From assembly GCA_000231825.2 (NCBI GenBank), contig JH720340.1:310001-374000 (forward strand): a DNA stretch of 64,000 nucleotides, read 5' to 3'. The notes below the pieces were generated by a model. That model was not told the origin of the DNA. It saw nothing but the letters and a program-made list of their open reading frames with translations, and made no database searches. The position numbers and the translations under genes are program-made. This DNA is from Tetrahymena elliotti 4EA. Lineage: Eukaryota; Ciliophora; Oligohymenophorea; Hymenostomatida; Tetrahymenidae. Numbering within the stretch: the first letter of the stretch is position 1; every line of letters begins with the position of its first letter. Positions 38,101 through 51,500 of this stretch are shown piece by piece.

Positions 38101-38301
38101 GGTCCTTTAAAATTCATCTTATCAGCAGGTTCTTTTATTGGAGATACAAAAGCCATCCATTAGTAATCTGCAATGAGAAGCTATTGTATATGCAAAACAA
38201 ATGTTAAAGCATTTTAAATTCTTAGCAGCGATTTCCAAAATTTCTTAGCACATAACCCTGGCTTAAAATTACTTTTTGAAGAAAAAGAATTTTTCGAGTG
38301 A
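35124..38301 (+). CDS. Metallo-beta-lactamase-type cyclic nucleotide phosphodiesterase with two cNMP-binding domains
   Basis: Exons: 35124-35570, 35682-35762, 35906-36338, then 36361 or 36378 to 36599, 36649-36896, 36944-37432, 37481-37558 and 37614-38301; about 900 codons. After about 300 N-terminal residues comes a metallo-beta-lactamase domain: VTILGSSHG, then STSGFIIWIYGRGIMVDPPP, the metal site SHCHADHDAG (36534-36563), TRTIMNSFLRK, KILYFSSDTYYNP and LILHEAGVP. It is followed by a cNMP-binding domain (FKEGDIGHKFFIIQQGAIRI, FGEGSLLDTSNKRIA with the phosphate-binding Arg) and a second, more degenerate one (WKQGDQAQYAIIIKEGLVLF, FIGDTKAI). This order is that of Dictyostelium GbpA/GbpB (PdeD/PdeE), phosphodiesterases stimulated by cyclic nucleotide. 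Predicted role: hydrolysis of cGMP or cAMP under allosteric control. The reading phase does not close cleanly at 36339-36377. Confidence 0.85.
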
Positions 38302-38869
38302 TAAAATTGACAAATTAAAATCTTTATTTATTTATCAGCAAATGGTAAATTAGTTAGCTTTCCTAATGCTAAAACCAAGAGCAGCTATTATTCTTTTTCG
38401 ATTGCAAGCTCTTTTAGTTGATGAGCACAAAACTGTAATGAAATTTTCTATCATCTAGTCTTAATCTTAAAGCTCTCTTCTCTCTCTCATTTAAATCTTT
38501 TTCTCTTTACTTTTTTCCTCTATAGCTTTTATGATAAAATTAACTTATATAATAAAGCTTTATTGTAAGATAAATATAGTTTGTTTACTAATTTTGTATG
38601 TATAGAGTATATATTAAAATTACTTTAAATATTTATTATTTGTGGCCAATTATTAAGATTATTTTTTTAATTTATTTGTTGCTATTTCTTTAAAGATTTA
38701 ATTGAACGTGTCCTCTTCAAAATTTAAAAAATTAACTTTCCTTTCCTATTTATAAAAATGATTCTAAAAATTGGCTTAAGAAAGTATAAAAATGAGATTT
38801 TAGAAATATTTTTTTATGAAATTAAATAAAATAAAAAATTTGAATTAAAATAGAATTTAATCATATCAA
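38302..38869. other. Intergenic spacer
   Basis: This is A/T-rich sequence between two plus-strand genes. Nothing was recognised. Confidence 0.6.
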
Positions 38870-39646
38870 ATGGATTAAGATATTAGCTTTAAGATTAACT
38901 AACAAATAGAAGGTAAAAACATTAAAGATGTTGAGGATATCTACTTAGAAAATATATAATCTGCATAATTTACCTCGGAATTCAGGGAAAAAATTTAATC
39001 TTTCCCAAATTTACTATGCTTTAGTCTCACTAATATTAGCTTTAATAAAATATAAGATCTTCCTATTCTTAAGAGACTCCTGAGACTTGAAATATGTTAT
39101 TGTTCTTTTGATATAAGCAGTCTCAATTAAATTTATTTCTAATTTCCAAGACTTGTCAGTTTAAGGTTAGTTGGCTGCAATATCTCATCCTATTTCTAAA
39201 TTGAATGCTTAACTAGCTTACCTGACTTGGCTTAACTAGACCTATTTAATAATCCTATATATAAGTTTAACTATGAATATCAAAGTTTCCATTAAAAAAT
39301 ATTCGAAATGTTCCCAAAGCTTATGTATTTAGATAACCTTAAGAAAGATTTCTCAAGAGCATGCACTATTCCAGTGAATTAAATTGACCCTAAATAGCTG
39401 ATCTAAGAAGTAGACATTCCTAAATTTGCTGACAAGTTAAACAAATCAAATATAAACACCTAAAATAATAGCTTTACTTCAAATAAAATAACTCGCAAAA
39501 ATAACCCCAGCAATCCTAATAAAAGAAGAGCTGAAAATTCTGATGACGAGAATGATTTTGATGGAGACTACTAAGATGATAGTGACGAGCCTTAAAATCA
39601 AAGACACGGTTATTAAACTAGAAAAATTTAAAAAGTGTATAAATGA
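38870..39646 (+). CDS. ANP32-like leucine-rich acidic nuclear protein
   Basis: Single exon, 259 codons. The N-terminal half has irregular LRRs (IQDLPILKRLLRLEICYCSF, FPRLVSLRLVGCNISSYF, SLPDLAQLDLFNNPIY). It ends with the LRR cap typical of ANP32/U2A' proteins (PKLMYLDN after NPIY...FHQKIFEMF). The C-terminal third is disordered: an Asn-rich linker, a basic KRR motif (NPNKRRAEN) and an acidic Asp/Glu patch (SDDENDFDGDYQDDSDE), shorter than the long acidic tail of animal ANP32. ANP32 proteins are nuclear histone chaperones and phosphatase inhibitors; a U2A'-type splicing role is an alternative because it shares the same LRR cap. Confidence 0.78.
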
Positions 39647-42600
39647 CATATAAAAATAATAATCAAACATTTAAAAAAATCCATTCAAATAAATACAATT
39701 CTAAAATAATTTAATTGTAAATAAATGTTGTTTATAAATTGTTTAAATTTTGTTTTTTTTATTATTTCTTTTTTGAGAAAATAAATTCATTTTTTTATCT
39801 TTAATTTAGAATTTTATTAATTTTCGCATTCTTTTACTCAACAAAACATGATCAATCAATAATTGATTGATGATACAAACAATTTATATTAACAATTTTC
39901 TTACTGAATTATATTGAATTATGTAGAGTAAAATTAATAAGAAAATTGTTTTAAATAAACAAATAAATATTAAAATATAAAAAATCTACAAATTTATATT
40001 TTTAAGAAAGAAGGTAAACAACTCTTGTTTTCTCTTTCTTCTTTCTTTCAAATTTTTAATTTAGAGTAATATTTGAAAAAAAGTTTTTAAAAATTGATTT
40101 TGATAATAAAGCGTTTGTAATAAGTAGGTAAAATTTTTATAATCTGATAGACATCGGAAATTAATCAGAAAACCACAAATATAGTTTATAAGAAATACTA
40201 GAAAGTTGCATGGCTTACTGGAATTCTAATTTTTTTCAATAAAAAAGAAGGAAAAATCTGGATTGTAAAAAACTTCTATCATGTTTCAAGACAAAGAATT
40301 GTAAATAAGTACTATATTTTTAAATATTAATTTAGAAAAATTTGTAGTTTTTATTTCCTGCCACATACATATAGAGATTAAATAAAGAAACAATAAATAA
40401 ATATTTTTATCAACTCTAATTGTTTGTCTAATTCAATCACTGATTGATTAATCGAAGGATGAATGGATTAAATGGATGGTTTGTATTAATGTCCTATTAG
40501 AACTTTTATTCATCGATTTAAATTAAAATAGAAACATAGTCAAATCAAATTTTTATATTTGAGTAAATGCTTTGAGATAAGATTAATAAAAATAGACATC
40601 AGTAAATAATTGATTGAATCATCTCAATCAAGTTACATTTGATTTCCAATAATAAAATTTTCTTTGATTTTGTATTTTTGATATGGTAATATGAATTTCT
40701 AATCTCTAATTGAAAGATTCTATAGATTTTCTTATTTAAATTTTATTCTAATAGAACACCTTAAGCAATTACTTAATAAAGAATGACTTATGATATTGAG
40801 GGTTATGATTGATTGACTAATTTTATTTAGAGTGTATTGTAAATATGTTTAAATAATATTTTTGATATTACCCACTTTTATTAGCTCATCAATATATAAA
40901 TATCTTTTAATGTTTAATAATTTCTAATATAATTTAACCCTTATTATTTCTTTATTTGTTCTATTGTTGTATAATATGATTCTCAATAGGAAATCTCTGT
41001 TTAAAATTCAAAATTTCCTTTGTTTAACAAATAAATAATTTATAATTAGATTTTTTTACATAAATATAAAAAAAATGCGTCATCATCGTCTTTTAAAAAT
41101 AATTATTACAACTTTTTAATCTGTATTAACAAATATAGTTATAATAAGTCTTAAAATATACAAAATTTTCTATTTTTTAAATGTTTTTAAGCTTTCAAAA
41201 TAATTCATTATTTGATAGAAATAAACCATTATTTTTTTAAAGAATTTACAAAACAATGCAACTTGAATATTTTTCTGTCTATTAAATTTTTTTATCATAA
41301 AAAAGCTACAGTTTCACTTTAAAGCAGAACTTTTTTATAAAGGTATTTGTTTCAAATATAATATTTTAATTTCTTTTTAATATTCTTTCTTATTCAAATA
41401 GATAATTAAAATTTATGTCAGGTCTTTGTTAAATCTATTTATAGGTTATTTAATTAAATTAAAAAGAATAGTCATAGAAAATACTGTAAAACGAATTCTT
41501 TAAAGTATGATCTTCTTCATTTTATTCATTAAGTCCATTGTTAGATTCTTAGTAAATATTAAGAATTTATAAAATATTCTCTTTACAAATAAATTTAGTT
41601 CTTTGTCAAATAAAAGATATTTGTTAACTTCTGAAAGTAGAAATTTTTTATTTGAAAAACTGTATCTTCAAATACTTGATTACTTTTTTCTATTTTATTA
41701 TTTCCCTCGTTAAAAAGCTTAATATTCTCAAAGCCTTTTACTTTAAATTTTATTTTAGAATAAAATTAATTGAACCCTTATTTAATAAGCAAAAATGTAT
41801 CACTTAAATAAATTATTTTATTTTTTGGAATGTTAAAACAAGCTTATTTATTTTCTAGTTCTTTATTGTAAATTATTTCAAAATGTTCCTTAGTATTTTA
41901 ATTGATAATTTTTTAATGCTATTTCCTTAATAGCCATTAAAAAATAGATAGATTACTGAGAATGAGAATAACCTTATCAAATAAAATGTAAGATAAAATT
42001 AAATATACTTATAGTGGTTAAGTAAAAACAATAATAAATTAATTATTTTATTTTGTAGGTAATTAGTTGAGAGTTTGGTGTTTGAATTTCTAATACAGAG
42101 AACTACATAGAACTTTATTAAGCATTATGGAGCATCGTATTTGTTTGTATTGAAAAGAAATAAATAAAATAGTAAATGAATGAATGTATGAATGAATGAA
42201 AAAATAGACGAGTGCTTATGTTACTATTAATTGGTGTTTAATTTTATAAAAATATTAATTAATGATGTAAACTTTAGAGATAATGGTAATTATTAGTGAT
42301 GAAAGACCAATTGATTATAAAAGATATGCATTTTTAGAGTATCATAAAGACCAGATAATAAAGTAAATCAATAATTTAAAAACCAAACAAATTCGATTTA
42401 AATACAGAAAAATCATAAAAATAATCAAAATATTTTTAATAAAAGCTAAATCAAAATCACTTTTTAGATAATATTTTTTAGAACAAAATCATATTCTAAG
42501 TAAGGGAATTATTTTAATTTAAAAAATTATATAGTGCTTAAGAATACTAAGCCTAGATTTCCGAAATACGAAATAAATTATTTCTCTGCGTTATTAATCC

Positions 42601-42725
42601 TAGTATTGACTAGTTGAAAAATCTTCAAGATATTCTACTATTCATCAATATTGCTAGATAGAAATTTGAAACAAAAGTGAACAGCTAGTGATAATAATAA
42701 ATAAAAGGAGCAAATACAAAATTAA
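39647..42725. other. Long intergenic region
   Basis: This is about 3.1 kb of A/T-rich sequence upstream of the AGC kinase gene. It contains scattered GATT/GAAT-type tetranucleotide tracts (for example near 40440-40480 and at 42174-42203). No coding frame with recognisable character was found. Confidence 0.55.
42174..42203 (+). repeat. GAAT tetranucleotide tract
   Basis: The sequence is an imperfect run of TGAA units, about 520 bases before the AGC kinase start codon. Related GAGT and GACT/GATT tracts occur in that gene's intron and after its stop. Confidence 0.75.
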
Positions 42726-44602
<1,877 letters not shown>

Positions 44603-45930
44603 GAATCTAAAGAAGCTGATAAAAACAATCAAAATGCAAAAAAATTAATACTCACAAATTATAAACTACTATATATTAACAAATATTAAATCTGATTCAT
44701 AAATCACTATTCATATATAAAAAAATAAAATGTTAAATGAATTCACTCTCTTAATACCTGAATGATTGTTGATTAGTTGACTGACTGACTGACAGACTGA
44801 TTGATTGATTGATTGGTTAATACCAATTATTCTCTAAAATATCATAAATTCATATTAAATTTTGTAATTAAATTAATAAAAGCAGAATGTAAGACAACAA
44901 ACTTATTTTTTGTTTCTAATTTTTATTTGTTATTAAACTTATTCATTTATATGAAATCTTTTTTCATACTTTTGTAAAATGTATTTTTGTTGACCATTTC
45001 TCACTTAATAATTAAATTTCTTTTATAAATAAATCATTATTAAAAATCCTGTTTTATGCTATAACCAAAAAAATAAAAATACAAACTAATTATCCATTTT
45101 GCAAAAAAGAATAATTAGTATGATCAAACATTTCCTTTAATTTGCGTAACAAGTTAAAAATAGTTACAATTGATTAAAATTTGTATCTCCTTTTTTCATT
45201 TATTTAAGTGAACAAATTTTTATTTAATTCTAACTTTTTATTCAGTATTAGGCTTAAAATTTTTTTATGGTGAATGCCATTATCAGCTAAAGTGATTTTC
45301 ATATAATTTCTACTTAAATCTGGCTTTCATTTAGCAGGTTAGATAATTTTAACATTGTAACTTTATATCTGACAAATCAAGCTCATAAATCTTCAAATTG
45401 AAAAGAAAATTTTTTATTCAAAAAAAGAGGAAACTTTTATTTTTTTGAAAATCTAAACAAGAATTGTCAAAATACTCGAAAGATTAAATTGTGATAAGAG
45501 TATTTGAATAAATTTTATAAAAGATTTAATTTTATCATAAAAGATTTTCGTTAGAAAATTGTAGGAAATTTTCAGAAATTAATAAATTTATAGCTTTGAA
45601 AATCTATCAAATAGCTCATTTCTTTAATTTGTTTGAGGGAAATTTAAATTGATTTAAAAATCTAAAAAAGAATTTTTTTAAAGTAACAAGAAGATATTTT
45701 TGGAATATCTATTTGCATTGCAAATTTTGATAGAAAATATAAAAAAAGAACAAATAATAATTATAAAAATATATATTTTTCAAAGAGAAAAGGATGAGTG
45801 ATCTTTGCTTGATAGTTTTTGATAGAATGTAAGAATAGGATATAAAAATAGATTGATTGATTTTGTTATATTATTTATATTTGAGTTAAGTAAAATTTTT
45901 GTTAAATAATTGAATATTTTTATTGAGAGT
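44603..45930. other. Intergenic between convergent genes
   Basis: This is A/T-rich sequence between the AGC kinase and the seven-span receptor genes. Apart from the tetranucleotide tract at 44763-44817, nothing was recognised. Confidence 0.6.
44763..44817 (+). repeat. GACT/GATT tetranucleotide tract
   Basis: An imperfect tandem run of GACT units changes into GATT units about 160 bases past the AGC kinase stop codon, probably in or just beyond the 3' UTR. Confidence 0.8.
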
Positions 45931-47198
45931 TCAGATGGAGGGGTTTTATTTTATTAGTAAATCACTATCTTTATACAAGTATTTTTATCTTTTTACATAC
46001 CTTCCATTTATTTAGCTAGGATCATCAGGGGCTATTTCAATATTTGATTAAAAATTATCATCTTGATTATCAAAATCATCCTTTAATTTTATCTAAATTG
46101 AATTTGACAGGTCAGAATAATTTTCTTGTATTTTATTTTCTGATTTTTTTATGGAGTTTAGATTTACTAAAGAGTCTTTTGAATCTAACACCGTACTTTC
46201 TTTGTGTTAATAACATATTGAGAAGGGATTTATTGAAAGATATCCATAAACTATTGCATTTAAGCATCCATTTAATGCAACAAAGTGTAGATCAAAATTA
46301 TTTAGCCATTTTATTTCTTTACCCCCGTTTAGGGATTCAATTACTCTCTCTGCTATCAGCCAAATCCATGATAAGATAAGGATAGAAGGATAAAGAACTA
46401 AATTTCTAACTTCTTTTGGAAATTGTTCTTATTCATTATTTCTATTTTAGTAATATCTTAGGCATATTTTCCCAACATAGTAGATATCTAAACAAAGTAC
46501 TATAATAAATGTCATGTAGTATAATGATGATCTTAAAATTATACCTAGATAATCAGTTTATCCATTCTCTTCATCAAGCACAAGAAAGCACATAACTTAT
46601 TCTATTGGCTAAATATATCCATATCTACCAACAAATAGAGGACTGTTTATAATATAATAATATTTTGAATTTAAAACGATTGTATAAAATTATCCTTTAA
46701 ATTTTAACCACATATATTGAATAAATCTCAAAATAATTAAAATCTTTCATATAAATATGACTATTTTATTTGTTTTGCAATTATATAAAAGATTAATTTA
46801 AATTACATGAATGATATTATTAATGGAAGCAATACTGTGTATGGTGAGAAGTATATCATAGGATTCTTAGTTTAAATGGGATCTTTTCTTATTAAAAATG
46901 TATATAGTGTCCATGAAATAGCCAAAGCACTAAAAAATGATCCATTCGTGGTGAAAAGCTTTACAATTCCTTAAAATTTACAAGCAAAATCCGATATAAC
47001 TGAATCAGGAGATGCAAAGTAATAGATCATAGGGACTGCGACGTTTAAGGCCCATATGAAATCAAATAAAAATATTGGCAAAACTAGCTTAAATGAATAT
47101 GTTCTTGACTCTACTTTCAAGATAAAGTAAGATATAAGCATTCCTGTTGATACTAATGTTAATAGTAAACAGACAAAAAGCATGATTTCTTAAATCAT
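45931..47198 (-). CDS. Seven-span receptor, similar to slime-mould cAMP-receptor-like GPCRs
   Basis: Two exons: 47198-46807 and 46642-45931, intron 46643-46806; 368 codons. Exon 1 encodes about four spans: IMLFVCLLLTLVSTGMLISY, LVLPIFLFDFIWALNVAVPM, a third containing FFSALAISWTLYTFLI, and FSPYTVLLPLIISF. The loop DEENGQTDYLGIILRSSL is followed by further spans (YYMTFIIVLCLDIYY, LVLYPSILILSWIWLIAE and FVALNGCLNAIVYGYLS). The spacing, the ENGxTDY loop and the LNAIVYG motif in the last span recall class E/cAR-CRL receptors. A 120-residue Ser/Asp/Asn-rich cytoplasmic tail could be a phosphorylation target. No signal peptide is needed because span 1 is at the N-terminus. Ligand and G-protein coupling are unknown. 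An upstream TGA in frame supports the chosen start. Confidence 0.8.
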
Positions 47199-48544
47199 AG
47201 AAGGTCCCTTATCAATATGTCAATCTAAAAGCAATACTAAGCTTATCTTAGTAATCAAATTATTGAGTAAGTATTTACACTTTGGTGCTGAATTTAAGCT
47301 TTGAAACCAATGATTTATTTAATAATACTTCTCAATTTTGTAATAAATATACTTTTTATCAAATATTAAAAGATAAAGAATCAAAAAAAAATATTTAAAG
47401 GATTTTGTTTTTTTTTTATGATAATACTCTAACACATTTATTTAAGAATTCTTATCAAAAATTAAACACAATACCAATTACTCAAGTCATTGTCTATTGT
47501 TAATTTCAGATTACACATTAAATGTAAAATATAAAAATTTTATTTTTACTTAGATAAATCCTATGAATAATTGAGTAACTTTTATCTTAAATCCTTTATA
47601 TTAAATACAACCTCTTTATAAAAAAATATTTTAAAAATTCAAGTTAATTCATTAATTTCACTTATCTAAACATTTTTTAATTTAGATTTAATTAAAATTT
47701 TAAACAGAAAGTAGAATTAATTTATCAAACATATTTTAATTTATTTTATCTTAGAAATTTTCTTTACTCGTTTTCATTAAGATGCTTGTCATCTTCAAAA
47801 CTGAAGAAAAAACTGAACTATTTTTTTCTTCGGCTCAAAAAAATTTAATTAAGACTGTCTTCATTTAATTTTTTTTTAAGAATTAATTTTATATTTACTT
47901 CTTGTTAAGTTTTTTTATTCAAGAATAATAAATGAGCTAACTAATTCTAAAGCATTATTTTTATTACTTATTTTCATGTTAATTTCGGCCTTCTTGAATT
48001 TTTAAAGCAAAGCTTAATTATTATTATCATAGTTTAAAGTTCTTTTTTAAAAAGATTAAATATTATTTTTATCACATTTAAAATTGAATAAAATATGAAA
48101 ACTTTGTAAGTGATTATTAATTTAAAATTTGAAGAGTATGAATTGATGATTGAAAATAAGTTAATAAATGGTCTTTTTAAAGTGAAATAAATAATTCAAA
48201 AAGAATCAATTTTATGGACATTTGTCGAATATTAAAAATTTATTAAAATTTTGTCGGAAATATGAAAATTAAGAAAAGATGATCAAACGAAAGAATAAAA
48301 TATTGCTAAATTAATATATTTCTCTGAAAATAGCTCTACTATTAAAGAAATTCAGTAAATTAGAGTAATTCATCTTGTATTATGTGGATGAAAAATATAA
48401 TTTTTTTGATTTATTTTTGTGAAAAAACCAATAATTGAATTAAATAGTGTTTTTTGATTAGCAAAATTTAGGTTTTATTTGTTAAAGTAATTATTAAGAT
48501 AATTTAAATAAAAAGCATAATAAGAGAAAAAGAAACAAAGCTTA
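47199..48544. other. Intergenic between divergent genes
   Basis: This is about 1.3 kb of A/T-rich DNA that should hold the promoters of the receptor and the first histidine kinase. No further gene was seen. Confidence 0.6.
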
Positions 48545-51500
48545 ATGCTTAATCCTTATCTACTTCATTACAAAGATTAGTATTTATGTGAAGAATATGA
48601 AAATTAAAGAAAGTAATAACAGCGTAAATTCAACTAGCTTATTGGATGGAGCATTATAGGATTTTAAGCAGTTTAATGGACTAAATTATCAGCATATGGA
48701 TATACTTCTACTTTAGATATAGCTTTCATTATATTAACTTGCATTACTGTTATTCTTTGCTTATATGGCTTTTTTTCAAACTAAAAAAATAGCCTGAAAG
48801 CAAATAAATATTTTTTTTTTAGCACTTTATCTTTAAATAGCTAATTTGTTTGTTCCTCATACACAAATTATTTTTTATATTAAAAATAAATCTCCATGTT
48901 GCTTTAAGGATGGCTTTTTGGGTATTCTTTTATTATTTAAATGTTGGTGCTTCCCAATTGGTATTAGAAGCTTCTAATAATTACTTAAGCTACTGCAATA
49001 TTAGGAGCTAAAATTTCTATAATTTAAGAATCTCATTAGGAAGACCCTTAGTTTGGAGAACTCATTATTGTTTCATTACTTATAATTGCTCTCTTTTACT
49101 TGTATGAAAAATATGAGAAATAAAACTTTTAAAATTTATATGAGTAAAAGAAAAGCTTGCAAGAATGGAAAAATCTTCTTAACTTCACCATCTCTTCAAG
49201 TATTTTTGTTATTGTACCTGAACAGCCCAACAAGCACAAATTGAGATTCTGGAATCAAACCTTTCATGAAAAATTTGGATAAATTGATAACAATGAGTTC
49301 TTTAATATAATTTAAAAAATAGCTATTAAAGAACATAAATTTTGTGGATAAAAAGATAAAAGAAATTAAAGCCAATCAAAAACTGATTTATAAAAAAATA
49401 TTCAAAATGATGAACAAAATAATGAAGTAATTCATAATAGCAATTAGAAAAATTATAATCATCATATTCATCCTAATTCATCATCTTCATCATAATCGAT
49501 TACATCCTAAGAAAAAGGATCTTTTGCAACAGGCGGCTCATCTAATCTTTTGAAGAAAATTGATTTAATTTACTAACAGCTAAAATAAAACAGAATGAAT
49601 GAATAAGGAGATGACTAAAATGCAAACACAATAAAAAGTTTTTGCCCTTAAATTGAAGAAAAATATCATAACTGTCTCTTCAAATATAGTGTAGTACTAA
49701 ATAAAGATTAAGAATAACAATAAAAAGAAAGTTATTATAATAAATATAAATTTGACAACAGTAATCATCACAATTCTTTTAAAAAATCTTAAGAAACAAG
49801 TGTAAAAGAAAATGTAACAAAAATAAATATCAGTTAATATTATGATATTAAGCTGATAGGGTGCTATTGGGATAATTAAGATGCTGTAATGGTCATTATG
49901 GATGATATAAGTGAAAAAATTATCAATGAAAGGCTGAAAGAAACTGATGAATACAAAGACCAAATGCTGGCCACTGTTACTCATGATCTAAAAACTCCTC
50001 TAAATGGAATAATAATTATGATTAAAACATTGATTGAATCTAGCTAATATTCTGAAGAAGAGATGAAGGTCATGAAAATGGTTTTATAAAATGCTAACCT
50101 CCTTTTGAGTATGATCTAAGATATTTTAGATTACTCACAAATTAAAAGAAATGTTCTAAATCTAGCTCCTGATAAGTTTAAGATTGAGGAAGTTCTGGAA
50201 GAAGTTTATGAATTATTTTCTATTTAAGCCTAAGAAAAAGGCTTGGAGCTACGAATAGTAAAAGATGGAGTGCTATTCAATAATTAAAATAGCTAACAAT
50301 ATTCAAACTAAATTTAATAATAAAATAATATATAACAATAAAACTTATAGGGGTCTAAGCTAATCCCTTACAGAAGAAATCAAAACAGGCAAAAAACCAT
50401 TGGTCATAAGGTATAACGAATCAATAGTAATGAAGATTAGCAAGGATTTACTCATGATACTTCTATAAAATTCTTTAGACAAACAAAGAAGAAATTATCT
50501 GAATTTTATACTAGAGCCACTAACCTAAGTAATAATAATAATTCAGATACTCCTTCTACTCTGCTCAAGTTAAATAAAAAAACTAGTTTGAAAAAATATG
50601 AGATGGATAATAAGGTATTAATTATTTTTTTATATTAAATTTCAGCTGTATTTTCAAAATTGCTTTTATTTTCAATTACAGAACATACTCAAAATTTTAA
50701 CATTTCAAAAAATAATCCAAAATAAATAAGCAAATAAACTAAAATATATTAACAAGCAAGTAGAAAAAACAAAAAATATGTAGAGAAGTAAAAAATTTAG
50801 TTTTTTAAACAAAGTATCCACTTAAACAAATTTTTCAGTTAAGTATAATATAAGGAGCACAAACAAATATAATTTTGAATTAAATATCACACAATTTCTC
50901 TTATATAAATTAAATATTTTAAAGACTTTTCAGTTTTTTTAAATTCATTTTCATAAAAGTAAGAAAAAATAAAATATTTTAAGTATTGTACAAATGAAAA
51001 GAAACTAAATTACTTTTTTTAACATACATGATTAATTAAAAAATAGTCATTTGGTAGTGGAAGTCCAAATTCAAAGAAAAATAACTTTTTAGGTAAGTTA
51101 AATCATTTTTATTTATAACAAAATCTTATTTTAAAAATTAATTTTAACTAGAAAATGATCTGAAAGATAGCATAATCGATGATAGTAAATAAATGGGAGG
51201 TTATCCTTAGTATAACAATGTTATGAATAACAAAGAAGTGGAGAGTGAAGTGACGATTGAACATAAATCTGAATTAATTGAATAACTTAACTCAAATGAT
51301 GAAAACACTAAACATGAGGAATAATCATATGCTACTTATTTTGATTACAAGAAATATAATGCTGCTATGATTTAGAATTAAAGCAGCAATTTGTTAAAAT
51401 TTAGTATAGATTTAATGGGTAGTGGTAAAAATAATACAGAGATTTACAGTGATAAGCGTAGGATTAAACAAATACTTATTAATTTAGTAGGAAACGCTTT

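Noticed and set aside
46044..46379. An uninterrupted 111-codon plus-strand frame
   Set aside because: It is antisense to the second exon of the seven-span receptor, whose protein has membrane spans and family-like motifs; the antisense product has no such support.
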